Positions 8,170 to 14,084 of a stretch of 14,262 nucleotides of DNA are shown piece by piece (within the stretch, counting starts at the first letter, position 1; every line of letters starts with the position of its first letter). This DNA comes from CAZNKU01 sp045545235. Lineage in GTDB: Bacteria > Bacillota > Clostridia > Monoglobales > Firm-18. The notes below the pieces were generated by a model, which saw nothing but the letters and a program-made list of their open reading frames with translations, did not search any database and was not told the DNA's origin. The stretch is taken from positions 1 to 14,262 of the forward strand of contig JAZQAN010000027.1 of NCBI GenBank assembly GCA_045545235.1. Reading direction: 5' to 3'. The translations under genes were made by a program, and so were the position numbers.

Positions 8170-9408
8170 ATGGCAATACCTGTAGCAAAAAAGTATATCA
8201 AGGATTTTGAACAATTGGGATTAGGCGTTTTTGTTCATTTTGGACTTTACTCCCTTTTGGGTAAAGCAGAATGGTGTGCTCATTTAAGACCTGGTTATAT
8301 CAGTGAAACTGATTACCGTCGATTAGTAGATGAATTTAATCCTGATGATATGGAACAAATGGTACTTCAGATAAAAAAATCGGGTGCAAAGTACATAACT
8401 TTGACAACAAAACATCACGACGGATTTCATTTGTATGATACTTGCGGTAATTCTGATTTTGATGTTATGCATAGTGCGGCAAAAAGAGATTTGATAAAAG
8501 AATTTGTTGATGCGTGCAGAAAGCACGATATTATACCGTTTTTCTATTATGCATCATTAGAGTGGTGGCACCCTGACATGGAAAACAATTTTGAAAAATA
8601 TCTTGAATATATGAGAAAAGATGTTGAGATATTATGTAAAAATTATGGTAAAATCGGTGGTCTATGGTTTGATGGTAACTGGAGTAAAAATGGTGAAGGT
8701 GATGTATGGCAGGAAGACAAACTGTATGCATTAATCCGAAAATATCAACCGGAGGCTATGATTATCAACAATACAGGTATTTCAAAAGCGGGTAAATATG
8801 GACATCCGGAAATTGACTCTGTTACATACGAAAGAGGTAATGCTAAACCACTTAACAGAGAAGGTATGAAGAAGTATGTTGCAGCAGAGGTTTGTGACAG
8901 TATGAATATGCATTGGGGACTTGCAGATGATATTAATTTTAAATCACCTATGCAAATACTGACTTCATTGGTTAAATCTCGTTCTGCAGGTGCTAACTAT
9001 CTTTTGAATGTTGGTCCTGAAGCAACAGGAAATATCCCTGAATATCCAACGGCAATGCTTAACATTGTAGGAAAATGGATGGGAATGTTTGGTGATGCTG
9101 TTTATAACGGCAGACCATATTGGTACAGAGATGATTCTGATATATTTATATTGAAGGGTGAAAAACATCTTTATTTCTTCTACATAAATCTTGCAAGAAG
9201 AGGCTGTGACTGGGTTACTTACCATGGAGGTACAGAAGGAATGACAACTTTTGACAACATTGATGTTAAAGTTGAAAATATCCGATGGATGGATGATAAT
9301 GAAAAACTTAATTATTCAATGGAGGGAGATAAATTGTCTGTTGAATTCACAGGATTTTATTACGGAGATGACTACTGCGTTAGAGTAGCCATCGGAGATT
9401 TGAAATAA
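8170..9408 (+). CDS. GH29 alpha-L-fucosidase, cytoplasmic
   Basis: A 412-residue glycoside hydrolase family 29 enzyme that releases L-fucose from glycan ends by a retaining mechanism. The start is fixed by GGAGGAG at 8156-8162, 7 bases before ATG. The N-terminal TIM barrel shows GVFVHFGLYS (H23), LTTKHHDGFHLYD (H82, H83), the nucleophile motif GGLWFDGNW (D168) and the late-barrel LLNVGPEATGNIPE. Residues from about 310 form the usual C-terminal beta-sandwich. The acid/base residue, which varies in GH29, is not assigned. There is no signal peptide, so it probably acts on imported oligosaccharides, unlike the exported upstream lyase. The gene lies between two copies of the same structured repeat. 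There is no convincing promoter in 8108-8155, so it may depend on readthrough from upstream. Confidence 0.94.
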   Translation: MAIPVAKKYIKDFEQLGLGVFVHFGLYSLLGKAEWCAHLRPGYISETDYRRLVDEFNPDDMEQMVLQIKKSGAKYITLTTKHHDGFHLYDTCGNSDFDVMHSAAKRDLIKEFVDACRKHDIIPFFYYASLEWWHPDMENNFEKYLEYMRKDVEILCKNYGKIGGLWFDGNWSKNGEGDVWQEDKLYALIRKYQPEAMIINNTGISKAGKYGHPEIDSVTYERGNAKPLNREGMKKYVAAEVCDSMNMHWGLADDINFKSPMQILTSLVKSRSAGANYLLNVGPEATGNIPEYPTAMLNIVGKWMGMFGDAVYNGRPYWYRDDSDIFILKGEKHLYFFYINLARRGCDWVTYHGGTEGMTTFDNIDVKVENIRWMDDNEKLNYSMEGDKLSVEFTGFYYGDDYCVRVAIGDLK

Positions 9409-9537
9409 TGCGTTTTTACATGAAACAACATTTTAAACACTTCTATAATCCCCCTTATCTATAGATATACAATAATAGTTGTGTTGTTTCAGTAAAATAT
9501 ATGATGACGCTATGGATTTATGATCCATAGCGTCATT
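9406..9537 (+). repeat. Structured 3' repeat, copy 2
   Basis: The second copy of the element at 7972-8107, again starting at the stop codon of the gene before it. The outer stem is TGAAACAACA (9421-9430) / TGTTGTTTCA (9482-9491), extended by a T-G pair (9431/9481). The inner hairpin is CTATA/TATAG (9443-9447 / 9460-9464) with CCCCC in the loop. The 14-bp terminal hairpin is 9504-9517 / 9523-9536. The stretch TTTCAGTAAAATATATGATG between the stems (9488-9507) is identical in both copies. Confidence 0.85.
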
Positions 9538-9544
9538 GCTTTTT
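9504..9544 (+). terminator. Intrinsic terminator of the fucosidase gene, within repeat copy 2
   Basis: A perfect 14-bp stem (9504-9517 / 9523-9536) with loop TTATG is followed closely by TTTTT (9540-9544). The facing - strand genes end at 9543, so the hairpin may also stop transcription coming from the other side, although the T-rich tract on that strand is poor. Confidence 0.8.
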
Positions 9545-9812
9545 ATATAACCTTTCTTTCTACAAACCAACGGCCAATGACATTGCCCGACAGGTTCGCT
9601 GACCTTTCAAAGAATAAATAACTTTGTCTGCCGTTTACATGAATAGTGTATCTGTCACCCTGACCTCCGGCTTTTAATGCGGCGGCTTGGCGTATGTCTG
9701 TAACTTTGTCTATGTGATATGTTGTGTCATCTTCCCATACGAGAGATTTGGGAATCATTAAGCCGTCTTCGTTGAAGGAGGCATTAACCTCTACATAAAC
9801 CTTTATATCCAT
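9543..9812 (-). CDS. Small conserved protein of the repressor-peptidase operon, function unknown
   Basis: The frame is open from 9878, but the better start is the ATG at 9812, giving 89 residues beginning MDIKVYVEVNASF. AAAGG precedes it at a usual distance, and it begins just after the stop of the upstream peptidase gene (9835) instead of overlapping it. The protein is soluble, with no membrane segment. It shows VWEDDTTYHIDKVTDIRQAAA, GGQGDRYTIHVNG and FFERSANLSGNVIGRWFVE, a compact beta-rich pattern. I recognise similar small proteins near Y-family polymerase genes in Clostridia, but know of no assigned function. It is the last gene of the - strand operon with the XRE repressor and the ImmA-type peptidase. 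Confidence 0.75.
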   Translation of the reverse strand: MDIKVYVEVNASFNEDGLMIPKSLVWEDDTTYHIDKVTDIRQAAALKAGGQGDRYTIHVNGRQSYLFFERSANLSGNVIGRWFVERKVI

Positions 9813-9834
9813 TTCTTTGACCTTTGCCTTTCTA

Positions 9835-10404
9835 TTACATATTAAACAAATTATCCGTATTACCACCGTCTTTTGCACTTTTTAACCATGTTCTTGATGA
9901 GTACATTGGTGCATCCGTTATCTTATAACCTTTCCATTTCATTGTTCTGAATTTAAAGTCCAATATTTCTGCAGGAACGCAAAGTTCAGCTGCAGCCTGG
10001 AAGAAGGATAAGTCATCATTAAGTCTTTCAATTACATCACTATCCTCAAGCAGAAATTCTGCAGCAAATATATTAGCTTCGTATTCATATTCGGAAATAC
10101 TGTCAAACAGTCCAAAATCGTGAAATTCTTTAATTCCTGTTTTGTTTTTGTGTAATACACAATGTCCAAGCTCATGAGCACAGATTATTCTTTGAAATTC
10201 AGGAGAAAGGTTACTGTTTATAGTGATACTTTTAATCCTGTTCTGATTCAAAAAGAACCCCTTGCATGAATCTGCAGATGTACCCATCGGTGCGAACAGT
10301 ACCTTGATACCCATGTCATCACATATTTTGAATGGGTCGGTTTCCCGATACAATGATTTGAGCTTGGCGGATTCTTTACAAATATGTTCAAATGAGTAAT
10401 TCAT
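9835..10404 (-). CDS. ImmA/IrrE-family metallopeptidase
   Basis: A 189-residue zinc peptidase with the family motif ICAHELGHCVLH: H77, E78 and H81 form HExxH, and EANIFAAEFLL downstream supplies a probable third ligand (E109). The start is supported by GAGGTGG 6 bases upstream of the ATG. In this family ImmA of ICEBs1 and IrrE of Deinococcus cleave a partner XRE-type repressor when DNA damage or another signal is sensed. Its partner here is very likely the XRE protein encoded 63 bp upstream in the same operon (10468-10896). The residues after about 130 show no recognised domain. Location is cytoplasmic. The family call is firm; the substrate is inferred from gene order. Confidence 0.92.
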   Translation of the reverse strand: MNYSFEHICKESAKLKSLYRETDPFKICDDMGIKVLFAPMGTSADSCKGFFLNQNRIKSITINSNLSPEFQRIICAHELGHCVLHKNKTGIKEFHDFGLFDSISEYEYEANIFAAEFLLEDSDVIERLNDDLSFFQAAAELCVPAEILDFKFRTMKWKGYKITDAPMYSSRTWLKSAKDGGNTDNLFNM

Positions 10405-10467
10405 AGAACCACCTCACTGTTACTTTTTTAAAATTTTATCAAATTAAATGTCCTATATACAGTACTG

Positions 10468-10896
10468 TTATTTCTGCTTTTTACCATACTTTTCTCTTGC
10501 TGCTTTTTTGCTTTCCATGTATGCTTGCATAACAGCTTCAAAGTAAGCATCCTTTGCATCTTGTGAAATGCTGCCACCTGCAAAGAGAGCTACATTTCGT
10601 TCCATAAGAAAATCAATCTCACGTGCAGCTTTTTCACCATACAGTTCTCTTGTCTGGTCAACATATGATTCTTTTTCAATTCCATATGTAGGGTCATCAA
10701 TATCATCACGTTTTAAATAATCAACAGAAACCTGAAGAGCTTCTGCAAGTTTTCTCATAGTGGAGGTTCTTGGTTTTGCATCGGAAGTTTCATATGAAAC
10801 AATAGTTCTTGAAGATACTCCAACCAAGTTTCCAAGCTCAGTTTGATTTAGGTTTAAAAGATTACGTGCATTGCGTACTTTGTCAGAAAAAGTCAT
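10468..10896 (-). CDS. XRE-family HTH repressor, probable target of the ImmA-type peptidase
   Basis: A 142-residue regulator. Residues 4-62 form a classic Cro/C1-type helix-turn-helix: VRNARNLLNLNQTELGNLVG is followed by VSSRTIVSYE, then MRKLAEALQVSVDYL. The rest is a charged helical tail with a Lys-rich end, similar in size to ImmR-type repressors. AAAGGAG lies upstream of the ATG with an 11-base gap, slightly long. The gene reads away from dinB, and the shared region (10897-11108) holds promoters for both plus repeated GAAGTT motifs. It probably represses itself and the divergent polymerase gene. Cleavage by the downstream peptidase would relieve this, by analogy with ImmR/ImmA. No direct sign of a cleavage site is visible. 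Confidence 0.88.
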   Translation of the reverse strand: MTFSDKVRNARNLLNLNQTELGNLVGVSSRTIVSYETSDAKPRTSTMRKLAEALQVSVDYLKRDDIDDPTYGIEKESYVDQTRELYGEKAAREIDFLMERNVALFAGGSISQDAKDAYFEAVMQAYMESKKAAREKYGKKQK

Positions 10897-10923
10897 AAAT
10901 TTTAATGCTCCTTTCGTTTCTAC

Positions 10924-10950
10924 AAACTTCTAAAAAACTTCTTAAATTTC
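10924..10950 (-). promoter_or_regulatory. GAAGTTT repeat group in the XRE gene leader (candidate operator)
   Basis: On the - strand GAAATTT, GAAGTTT and GAAGTTT occur with start-to-start spacings of 9 and 11 bp (+ strand 10944-10950, 10935-10941, 10924-10930). This is close to one helical turn, just downstream of the predicted XRE promoter. The same hexamer recurs on the dinB side in the dinB reading direction. Confidence 0.5.
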
Positions 10951-10962
10951 TGTAAAAATTTA

Positions 10963-10991
10963 TTGACTAATTATATCAAATATGATATTAT
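10963..10991 (+). promoter_or_regulatory. Promoter for the dinB-like gene
   Basis: TTGACT (10963-10968), a 17-bp spacer and TATTAT (10986-10991), with TG at 10983-10984 as an extended -10. Both hexamers match consensus at five of six positions. Transcription would start near 10998, where the first GAAGTT motif lies. Confidence 0.75.
10970..10978 (-). promoter_or_regulatory. Extended -10 promoter for the XRE-ImmA operon
   Basis: Read on the - strand this is TGATATAAT, a perfect TATAAT with an upstream TGn. A weak -35 (TTCACT, + strand 10995-11000) would need a 19-bp spacer. The site is immediately beside the -35 of the divergent dinB promoter, so the two promoters overlap face to back. Confidence 0.6.
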
Positions 10992-10997
10992 TATAGT

Positions 10998-11086
10998 GAA
11001 GTTTCGGAAGTTACGATTACATTATATATTCAAAAAATAGATTTGTCAAGTTTTTTGTCGAAAAAACAAGAAGTTACGAGGAAGTT
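10998..11086 (+). promoter_or_regulatory. Two GAAGTT repeat pairs in the dinB leader (candidate operators)
   Basis: GAAGTT occurs at 10998-11003 and 11007-11012 (9 bp apart) and at 11070-11075 and 11081-11086 (11 bp apart). The first pair sits at the expected transcription start. Between the pairs, GTTTTTT (11050-11056) and AAAAAAC (11061-11067) can form a 7-bp hairpin with loop GTCG. Binding by the XRE repressor is inferred from position only. Confidence 0.5.
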
Positions 11087-11108
11087 TGTCGAGAAAGGGT
11101 GGGTGAAA

Positions 11109-12350
11109 ATGAAGGAAATAACAATACTACATAGTGATATGAATTGCTTTTATGCTTCTGTTGAAATGATGTTAAATCCAAAGCTACGTGGTAAAGCTGT
11201 AGCTGTTTGCGGTTCAACTGAAGATAGACATGGGATTGTGCTTGCAAAGTCTGAACTTGCAAAGAAAGCAGGTGTGAAAACAGGTATGGTTACTTGGGAG
11301 GCTGAAAGGTTATGTCCGGGGTTGATTGTTGTTCCTCCGCATTATGACCAATACTTGAAATACTCGAAACTTGCCCGTGAAATATATTATAGATATACAG
11401 ATTTAGTTGAGCCGTTTGGTATGGATGAATGTTGGCTTGATGTTTCTCCTTCAATAGGAATCTTCGGTCCGGGTGATAAGATTGCAGAAGAAATTCGGAA
11501 GTCTGTAAAAGAGGAGCTTGGACTTACTGTAAGTATAGGAGTTTCATACAACAAGATTTTTGCAAAGCTGGGTTCTGATATGAAAAAGCCGGATGCAATA
11601 ACGGTTATTAAGGAATCGGATATGGAGAGTAAGGTGTGGACACTTCCGGTATCTGAACTTTTATATGTTGGACGAGCAACAACTGCAAAGCTTGAAAGAC
11701 ATGGCATACAAACCATAGGTCAGCTTGCAGCACTTACACCTGATATACTAAAGAGTTGGTTCGGTGTTAATGGAATAAGTTTGTGGCATTATGCAAACGG
11801 AACTGATACATCACGTGTGATGCAAAAGGATTTTGTATCTCCGGTTAAAAGTATAGGTCACGGTATAACTTGCACGGCAGACCTTGAAAATGATGAAGAA
11901 GTAAAATGTGTAATGCTTGAGCTTTGCCAGGATATAGGGCATAGGTTAAGGGTGCATAACTTAACGGCAAATGGTGTGCAAATAACAATAAAAAGTAATG
12001 ATTTGATGTACAGACAGTTTCAATGTCAACTTGGGTTTCCAACACAGAGTCCTCTTGAAATAGCAGAGGCAGCATATGAACTGTTTGTGTCGAATTACAG
12101 ATGGCACAATCATGTGCGGTCTGTTACGGTATGTGCAATAAAATTAAAAGACAAAAATCTTGATGTTCAGCTTGATTTGTTTACTGATTACGAAAAAAGA
12201 ATGAGAAGGGAAACTATAGATAACACTATAGAGGAAATTCGTGGTCGGTTTGGAGAAAGAGCTGTTTTTTCAGCTTCGCTTATGGGCGACTTAAAAATGC
12301 CGAACCATAGCTCCCACGAAATAACCATGCCCGGTATGATGTATAGGTAG
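11109..12350 (+). CDS. Y-family DNA polymerase (DinB/UmuC type, translesion synthesis)
   Basis: A 413-residue error-prone polymerase that copies past damaged bases. The frame opens with a TTG at 11043, but the ATG at 11109 is the likely start: it follows AAAGGGTGGGTG and gives MKEITILHSDMNCFYASVE at the N-terminus, as in DinB proteins. Catalytic acidic residues are visible: D10 in HSDMNCFYASVE and D106/E107 in GMDECWLDV. SIGVSYNKIFAKLGSDMKKP is the palm motif, and residues about 165-220 (LLYVGRATTAKLERHGIQTIGQLA) form the helix-hairpin-helix thumb. The little-finger domain follows, then a tail containing VQLDLFTDYEKR. That tail recalls a beta-clamp binding motif (QLDLF). It is the type often carried by mobile elements (UvrX-like). 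The gene is divergent from a repressor-peptidase operon. No Firmicute LexA box (CGAAC-N4-GTTCG) was seen upstream. It ends in TAG, 2 bases before a TTGCAA array. Confidence 0.93.
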   Translation: MKEITILHSDMNCFYASVEMMLNPKLRGKAVAVCGSTEDRHGIVLAKSELAKKAGVKTGMVTWEAERLCPGLIVVPPHYDQYLKYSKLAREIYYRYTDLVEPFGMDECWLDVSPSIGIFGPGDKIAEEIRKSVKEELGLTVSIGVSYNKIFAKLGSDMKKPDAITVIKESDMESKVWTLPVSELLYVGRATTAKLERHGIQTIGQLAALTPDILKSWFGVNGISLWHYANGTDTSRVMQKDFVSPVKSIGHGITCTADLENDEEVKCVMLELCQDIGHRLRVHNLTANGVQITIKSNDLMYRQFQCQLGFPTQSPLEIAEAAYELFVSNYRWHNHVRSVTVCAIKLKDKNLDVQLDLFTDYEKRMRRETIDNTIEEIRGRFGERAVFSASLMGDLKMPNHSSHEITMPGMMYR

Positions 12351-12352
12351 CC

Positions 12353-12465
12353 TTGCAAGGTCTTGCAAGCTATTGCAAGAAAATTTTAAGAAATTGCAAA
12401 ATACCCCTTGACAATCTTGCAATTATGTGGTACACTTATTGCAAGATGGTGCAAGAACGTTGCAA
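12353..12465 (+). repeat. Helically phased array of seven TTGCAA palindromes
   Basis: TTGCAA starts at 12353, 12363, 12373, 12394, 12417, 12439 and 12460, giving spacings of 10, 10, 21, 23, 22 and 21 bp. These are close to one or two helical turns, so the sites lie on nearly one DNA face. The first is a full CCTTGCAAGG palindrome, the second is CTTGCAAG, and a partial TGCAAG lies at 12450. The array spans a promoter. It is a candidate operator for cooperative binding, probably by the helix-turn-helix protein encoded just downstream; an iteron-like replication role is a weaker alternative. Confidence 0.7.
12408..12436 (+). promoter_or_regulatory. Promoter embedded in the TTGCAA array
   Basis: A perfect TTGACA (12408-12413), a 17-bp spacer and TACACT (12431-12436), with TG at 12428-12429 as an extended -10. 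One TTGCAA lies in the spacer (12417-12422) and another at the start region (12439-12444), so a protein bound to these sites would block polymerase. Transcription would begin near 12443, which rules out the GTG at 12427 as a start codon. Confidence 0.75.
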
Positions 12466-12489
12466 AATCGTGAAACGGAGGAAATGAAA

Positions 12490-13434
12490 ATGATTACTGA
12501 TACCCCTATAACTGTAGAGCAAATAAAAGAGTTTAAGCAGGTGCGTACACCTGATTATGCAAGACTTGCCCAACTGATAAATTATGCAAAGGGCAATGAA
12601 CGCTCTATGGCTCAATTTGCGGATGATACAGGAATTGGTGCCTCTACACTTTCCCGTATTATTAACCTTAATATTAAAAAGCCGTTGTCTCTCGATAACA
12701 TAATCAGCATTTATGAGAACAGAGCGGACAAATCTGACGAATACCTTCTTGAATCGCTTGCAAGAGCAAACGGGTATTTCCCAAAAGAATATGCTGAACG
12801 AGTAGAGGCACAAGACAGATTTACACACAGAAAAAACGAGGAAATGAACCGTAGGAACATGATGAAAAACAGCATTATAGCCGGAATCGTTGCTGCAGGG
12901 TTGCCCATTACTGAAGTATATAATACACCTATACTTCGTAACACTTCTGAAGTAAATCCCTTATACCCAACCAAACATGGCGATTTTGTTCTGAACATTC
13001 AGTCTGAAACAAATATCTCCATAATTCAATCGTGGTGTTTTTATCTGTTCTCACAAAGAATGGAAGAACTGAACGAAACTCGTAGAATGCCCATAAGGAT
13101 GGAAATTCGCAGAATTCTTGAACGCCTAAGTTCTTGGTTTCTTGTTGATGCATGGGAGCCTGATAATTTAAGAGGCATGAAGCTCTCATTCGCATTCCTT
13201 GACGAAGAAATATTCTACGAGCTTATTGAAACTTTGCGTTGTGCTTCTGTGAAAAATGAAATGAGTCTTTTACTTATTAACCCGTCAAATTACTCAGTAG
13301 TAAAAGAAGTATGGCTTCCCGGTGAATATGCACAACTTTCAAATATAAGTGTGTTCGAAGCAGCAGTACCTAACGATGGTTTTATATACGATGACGATGA
13401 CGAAAATAATGAAAATATGGAGGATTTTGAATGA
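12490..13434 (+). CDS. Helix-turn-helix protein with an unrecognised C-terminal region
   Basis: The frame opens at a GTG (12427), but that lies inside the promoter. The ATG at 12490 is 8 bases after GGAGG (12477-12481) and is preferred over the ATG at 12484, which is too close. This gives 314 residues. Residues 22-80 resemble an XRE-like DNA-binding domain (YARLAQLINYAKGNERSMAQ then FADDTGIGASTLSRIINL), with the likely recognition helix at about 50-60. Residues about 110-130 are Arg/Lys/Asn-rich (RKNEEMNRRNMMKNS). Residues 160-290 form a mixed alpha/beta region that I do not recognise (SWCFYLFSQRMEEL, IRRILERLSSWFLVDAWEP). The end is strongly acidic (DDDDENNENMEDFE). It is preceded by the phased TTGCAA array and is probably autoregulated. 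Its TGA stop overlaps the next start as ATGA, which implies coupled translation. Confidence 0.8.
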   Translation: MITDTPITVEQIKEFKQVRTPDYARLAQLINYAKGNERSMAQFADDTGIGASTLSRIINLNIKKPLSLDNIISIYENRADKSDEYLLESLARANGYFPKEYAERVEAQDRFTHRKNEEMNRRNMMKNSIIAGIVAAGLPITEVYNTPILRNTSEVNPLYPTKHGDFVLNIQSETNISIIQSWCFYLFSQRMEELNETRRMPIRMEIRRILERLSSWFLVDAWEPDNLRGMKLSFAFLDEEIFYELIETLRCASVKNEMSLLLINPSNYSVVKEVWLPGEYAQLSNISVFEAAVPNDGFIYDDDDENNENMEDFE

Positions 13435-13628
13435 GCGAAAACAAAGAGAAGAAAAGCAAGAAAATGGTTTACACAAGAGAACAACACATCCCCATCGGAG
13501 AAGCTGTTATAAACGAAAACGGCGAGATGGCTTTAAGGGTTAAAAAACCTAAAGGCTCCGAAATGGAAACTATAACAATAGGCACTTTGTTATCTGACAT
13601 AGCAAAGGCTGTTGGATATACCTCATAA
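13431..13628 (+). CDS. Small basic protein translationally coupled to the HTH gene, unknown function
   Basis: 65 residues (MSENKEKKSKKMVYTREQHI at the start). The ATG overlaps the TGA of the upstream gene by four bases and is served by GGAGG at 13419-13423, 7 bases before it, inside the upstream coding sequence. The N-terminus is Lys-rich. The middle (IPIGEAVINENGEMALRVKKP) looks like a small beta-hairpin and the end (IGTLLSDIAKAVGYTS) is helical. There is no membrane segment and I recognise no family. The tight coupling suggests production in fixed ratio with the HTH protein. Confidence 0.75.
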   Translation: MSENKEKKSKKMVYTREQHIPIGEAVINENGEMALRVKKPKGSEMETITIGTLLSDIAKAVGYTS

Positions 13629-13632
13629 CGCA

Positions 13633-13653
13633 GTAACCCCAAGCGAGGGTTAC
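13633..13653 (+). other. Hairpin in the intergenic leader between the two small genes
   Basis: GTAACCC (13633-13639) pairs with GGGTTAC (13647-13653) around the loop CAAGCGA. An alternative stem, AAGCG (13641-13645) with CGCTT (13653-13657), uses the loop and would exclude it. It is followed at 13670-13680 by another short GCTC/GAGC inverted repeat. It begins 4 bases after the stop codon of the upstream small gene. Confidence 0.45.
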
Positions 13654-13699
13654 GCTTACATATATTTTCGCTCAATGCGAGCTGAACCGAGAGAGTTTA

Positions 13700-13766
13700 A
13701 GCCGACACGAGCATTCCTCATACAAATGTATGGAATGTTTTGTGTCGGCTATTTTTGTCTCTTTTT
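13700..13766 (+). terminator. Strong intrinsic terminator after the HTH operon
   Basis: An outer 9-bp stem AGCCGACAC (13700-13708) / GTGTCGGCT (13742-13750) carries an inner hairpin: CATTCC (13712-13717) / GGAATG (13732-13737), then ATAC/GTAT with loop AAAT. It is followed by a T-rich tail (13752-13766). It stands between the 13431-13628 gene and the next small gene. Confidence 0.85.
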
Positions 13767-13802
13767 GAAATAAATACAATAATAATGAAAGGAGGAATGC
13801 CT

Positions 13803-13961
13803 ATGGCTGAAATTCGTAATCTAAACGGCAAACGAATCTGTGACATAAGTGTTGACATGACAGTTGTAGAGATTATCAGCAGAGGTTGTATAACGAGAAT
13901 TACGGCAAATAAAGATGGAACACTCAATGTTGAGAATGTTCCCACACCCCAGGCAGCATAA
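13803..13961 (+). CDS. Small conserved-looking protein, unknown function
   Basis: The frame is open from 13740, but that ATG lies in the terminator. GGAGG (13791-13795) is 7 bases before the ATG at 13803, giving 52 residues starting MAEIRNLNGKRICDI. ATGs at 13785 and 13797 are too close to or within the ribosome site. The sequence reads as alternating short strands (RICDISVDMTVVEIISRGCI then TRITANKDGTLNVENV), a compact beta-rich mini-protein with one Cys in each half. There is no signal or membrane segment. It lies alone between two long hairpin terminators, so it is either made from readthrough or from a promoter I could not identify. Similar tiny proteins occur in clostridial mobile elements, but I know of no function. 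Confidence 0.7.
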   Translation: MAEIRNLNGKRICDISVDMTVVEIISRGCITRITANKDGTLNVENVPTPQAA

Positions 13962-13975
13962 TTGAATAATTGGTA

Positions 13976-14084
13976 ATCCGCCAGAACGCGAGACGGCAGT
14001 GCGGACCTAACTTTCCTAAACGTAGGGAAAGTGGGTCTTCATGCCGTCTTTTTCTTTTTGGTGGATTTAGCGGCTCTGGACGGA
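13976..14084 (+). other. Larger fold around the terminator with two alternative outer stems
   Basis: ATCCGCCA (13976-13983) can pair with TGGTGGAT (14059-14066), enclosing the terminator and its T tract. Overlapping bases TCCGCCAGA (13977-13985) can instead pair with TCTGGACGGA (14075-14084) with one bulged A. The two are mutually exclusive and end just before the ribosome site (14097-14103) of the next gene, so this could be a switchable leader. Confidence 0.45.
13990..14059 (+). terminator. Three-tier intrinsic terminator after the 52-residue gene
   Basis: AGACGGCA (13991-13998) pairs with TGCCGTCT (14042-14049), GACC (14004-14007) with GGTC (14034-14037), and ACTTTCC (14010-14016) with GGAAAGT (14026-14032). 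A T-rich tail runs from 14049 to 14059. Confidence 0.85.

Noticed and set aside
10459..10468. ACAGTACTGT palindrome at the end of the XRE gene as an operator
   Set aside because: Only 10 bp, overlaps the stop codon, and has no second copy near a promoter; likely chance.
11043..11108. TTG start for the polymerase giving 22 extra residues
   Set aside because: The extension does not resemble Y-family N-termini and lacks a ribosome site; the ATG at 11109 gives the normal DinB start.
12353..12465. CRISPR array or plasmid iterons
   Set aside because: Units are only 6-8 bp without spacers of CRISPR type, and no replication or Cas gene is nearby; the embedded promoter favours an operator array.
12427..12489. 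GTG start for the HTH protein
   Set aside because: It lies between the -35 and -10 of the predicted promoter, so it would not be in the transcript.
12436..12828. 130-residue - strand reading frame opposite the HTH gene
   Set aside because: Low-complexity shadow antisense to a clear gene, with Cys/Phe/Leu-rich composition and no ribosome site.
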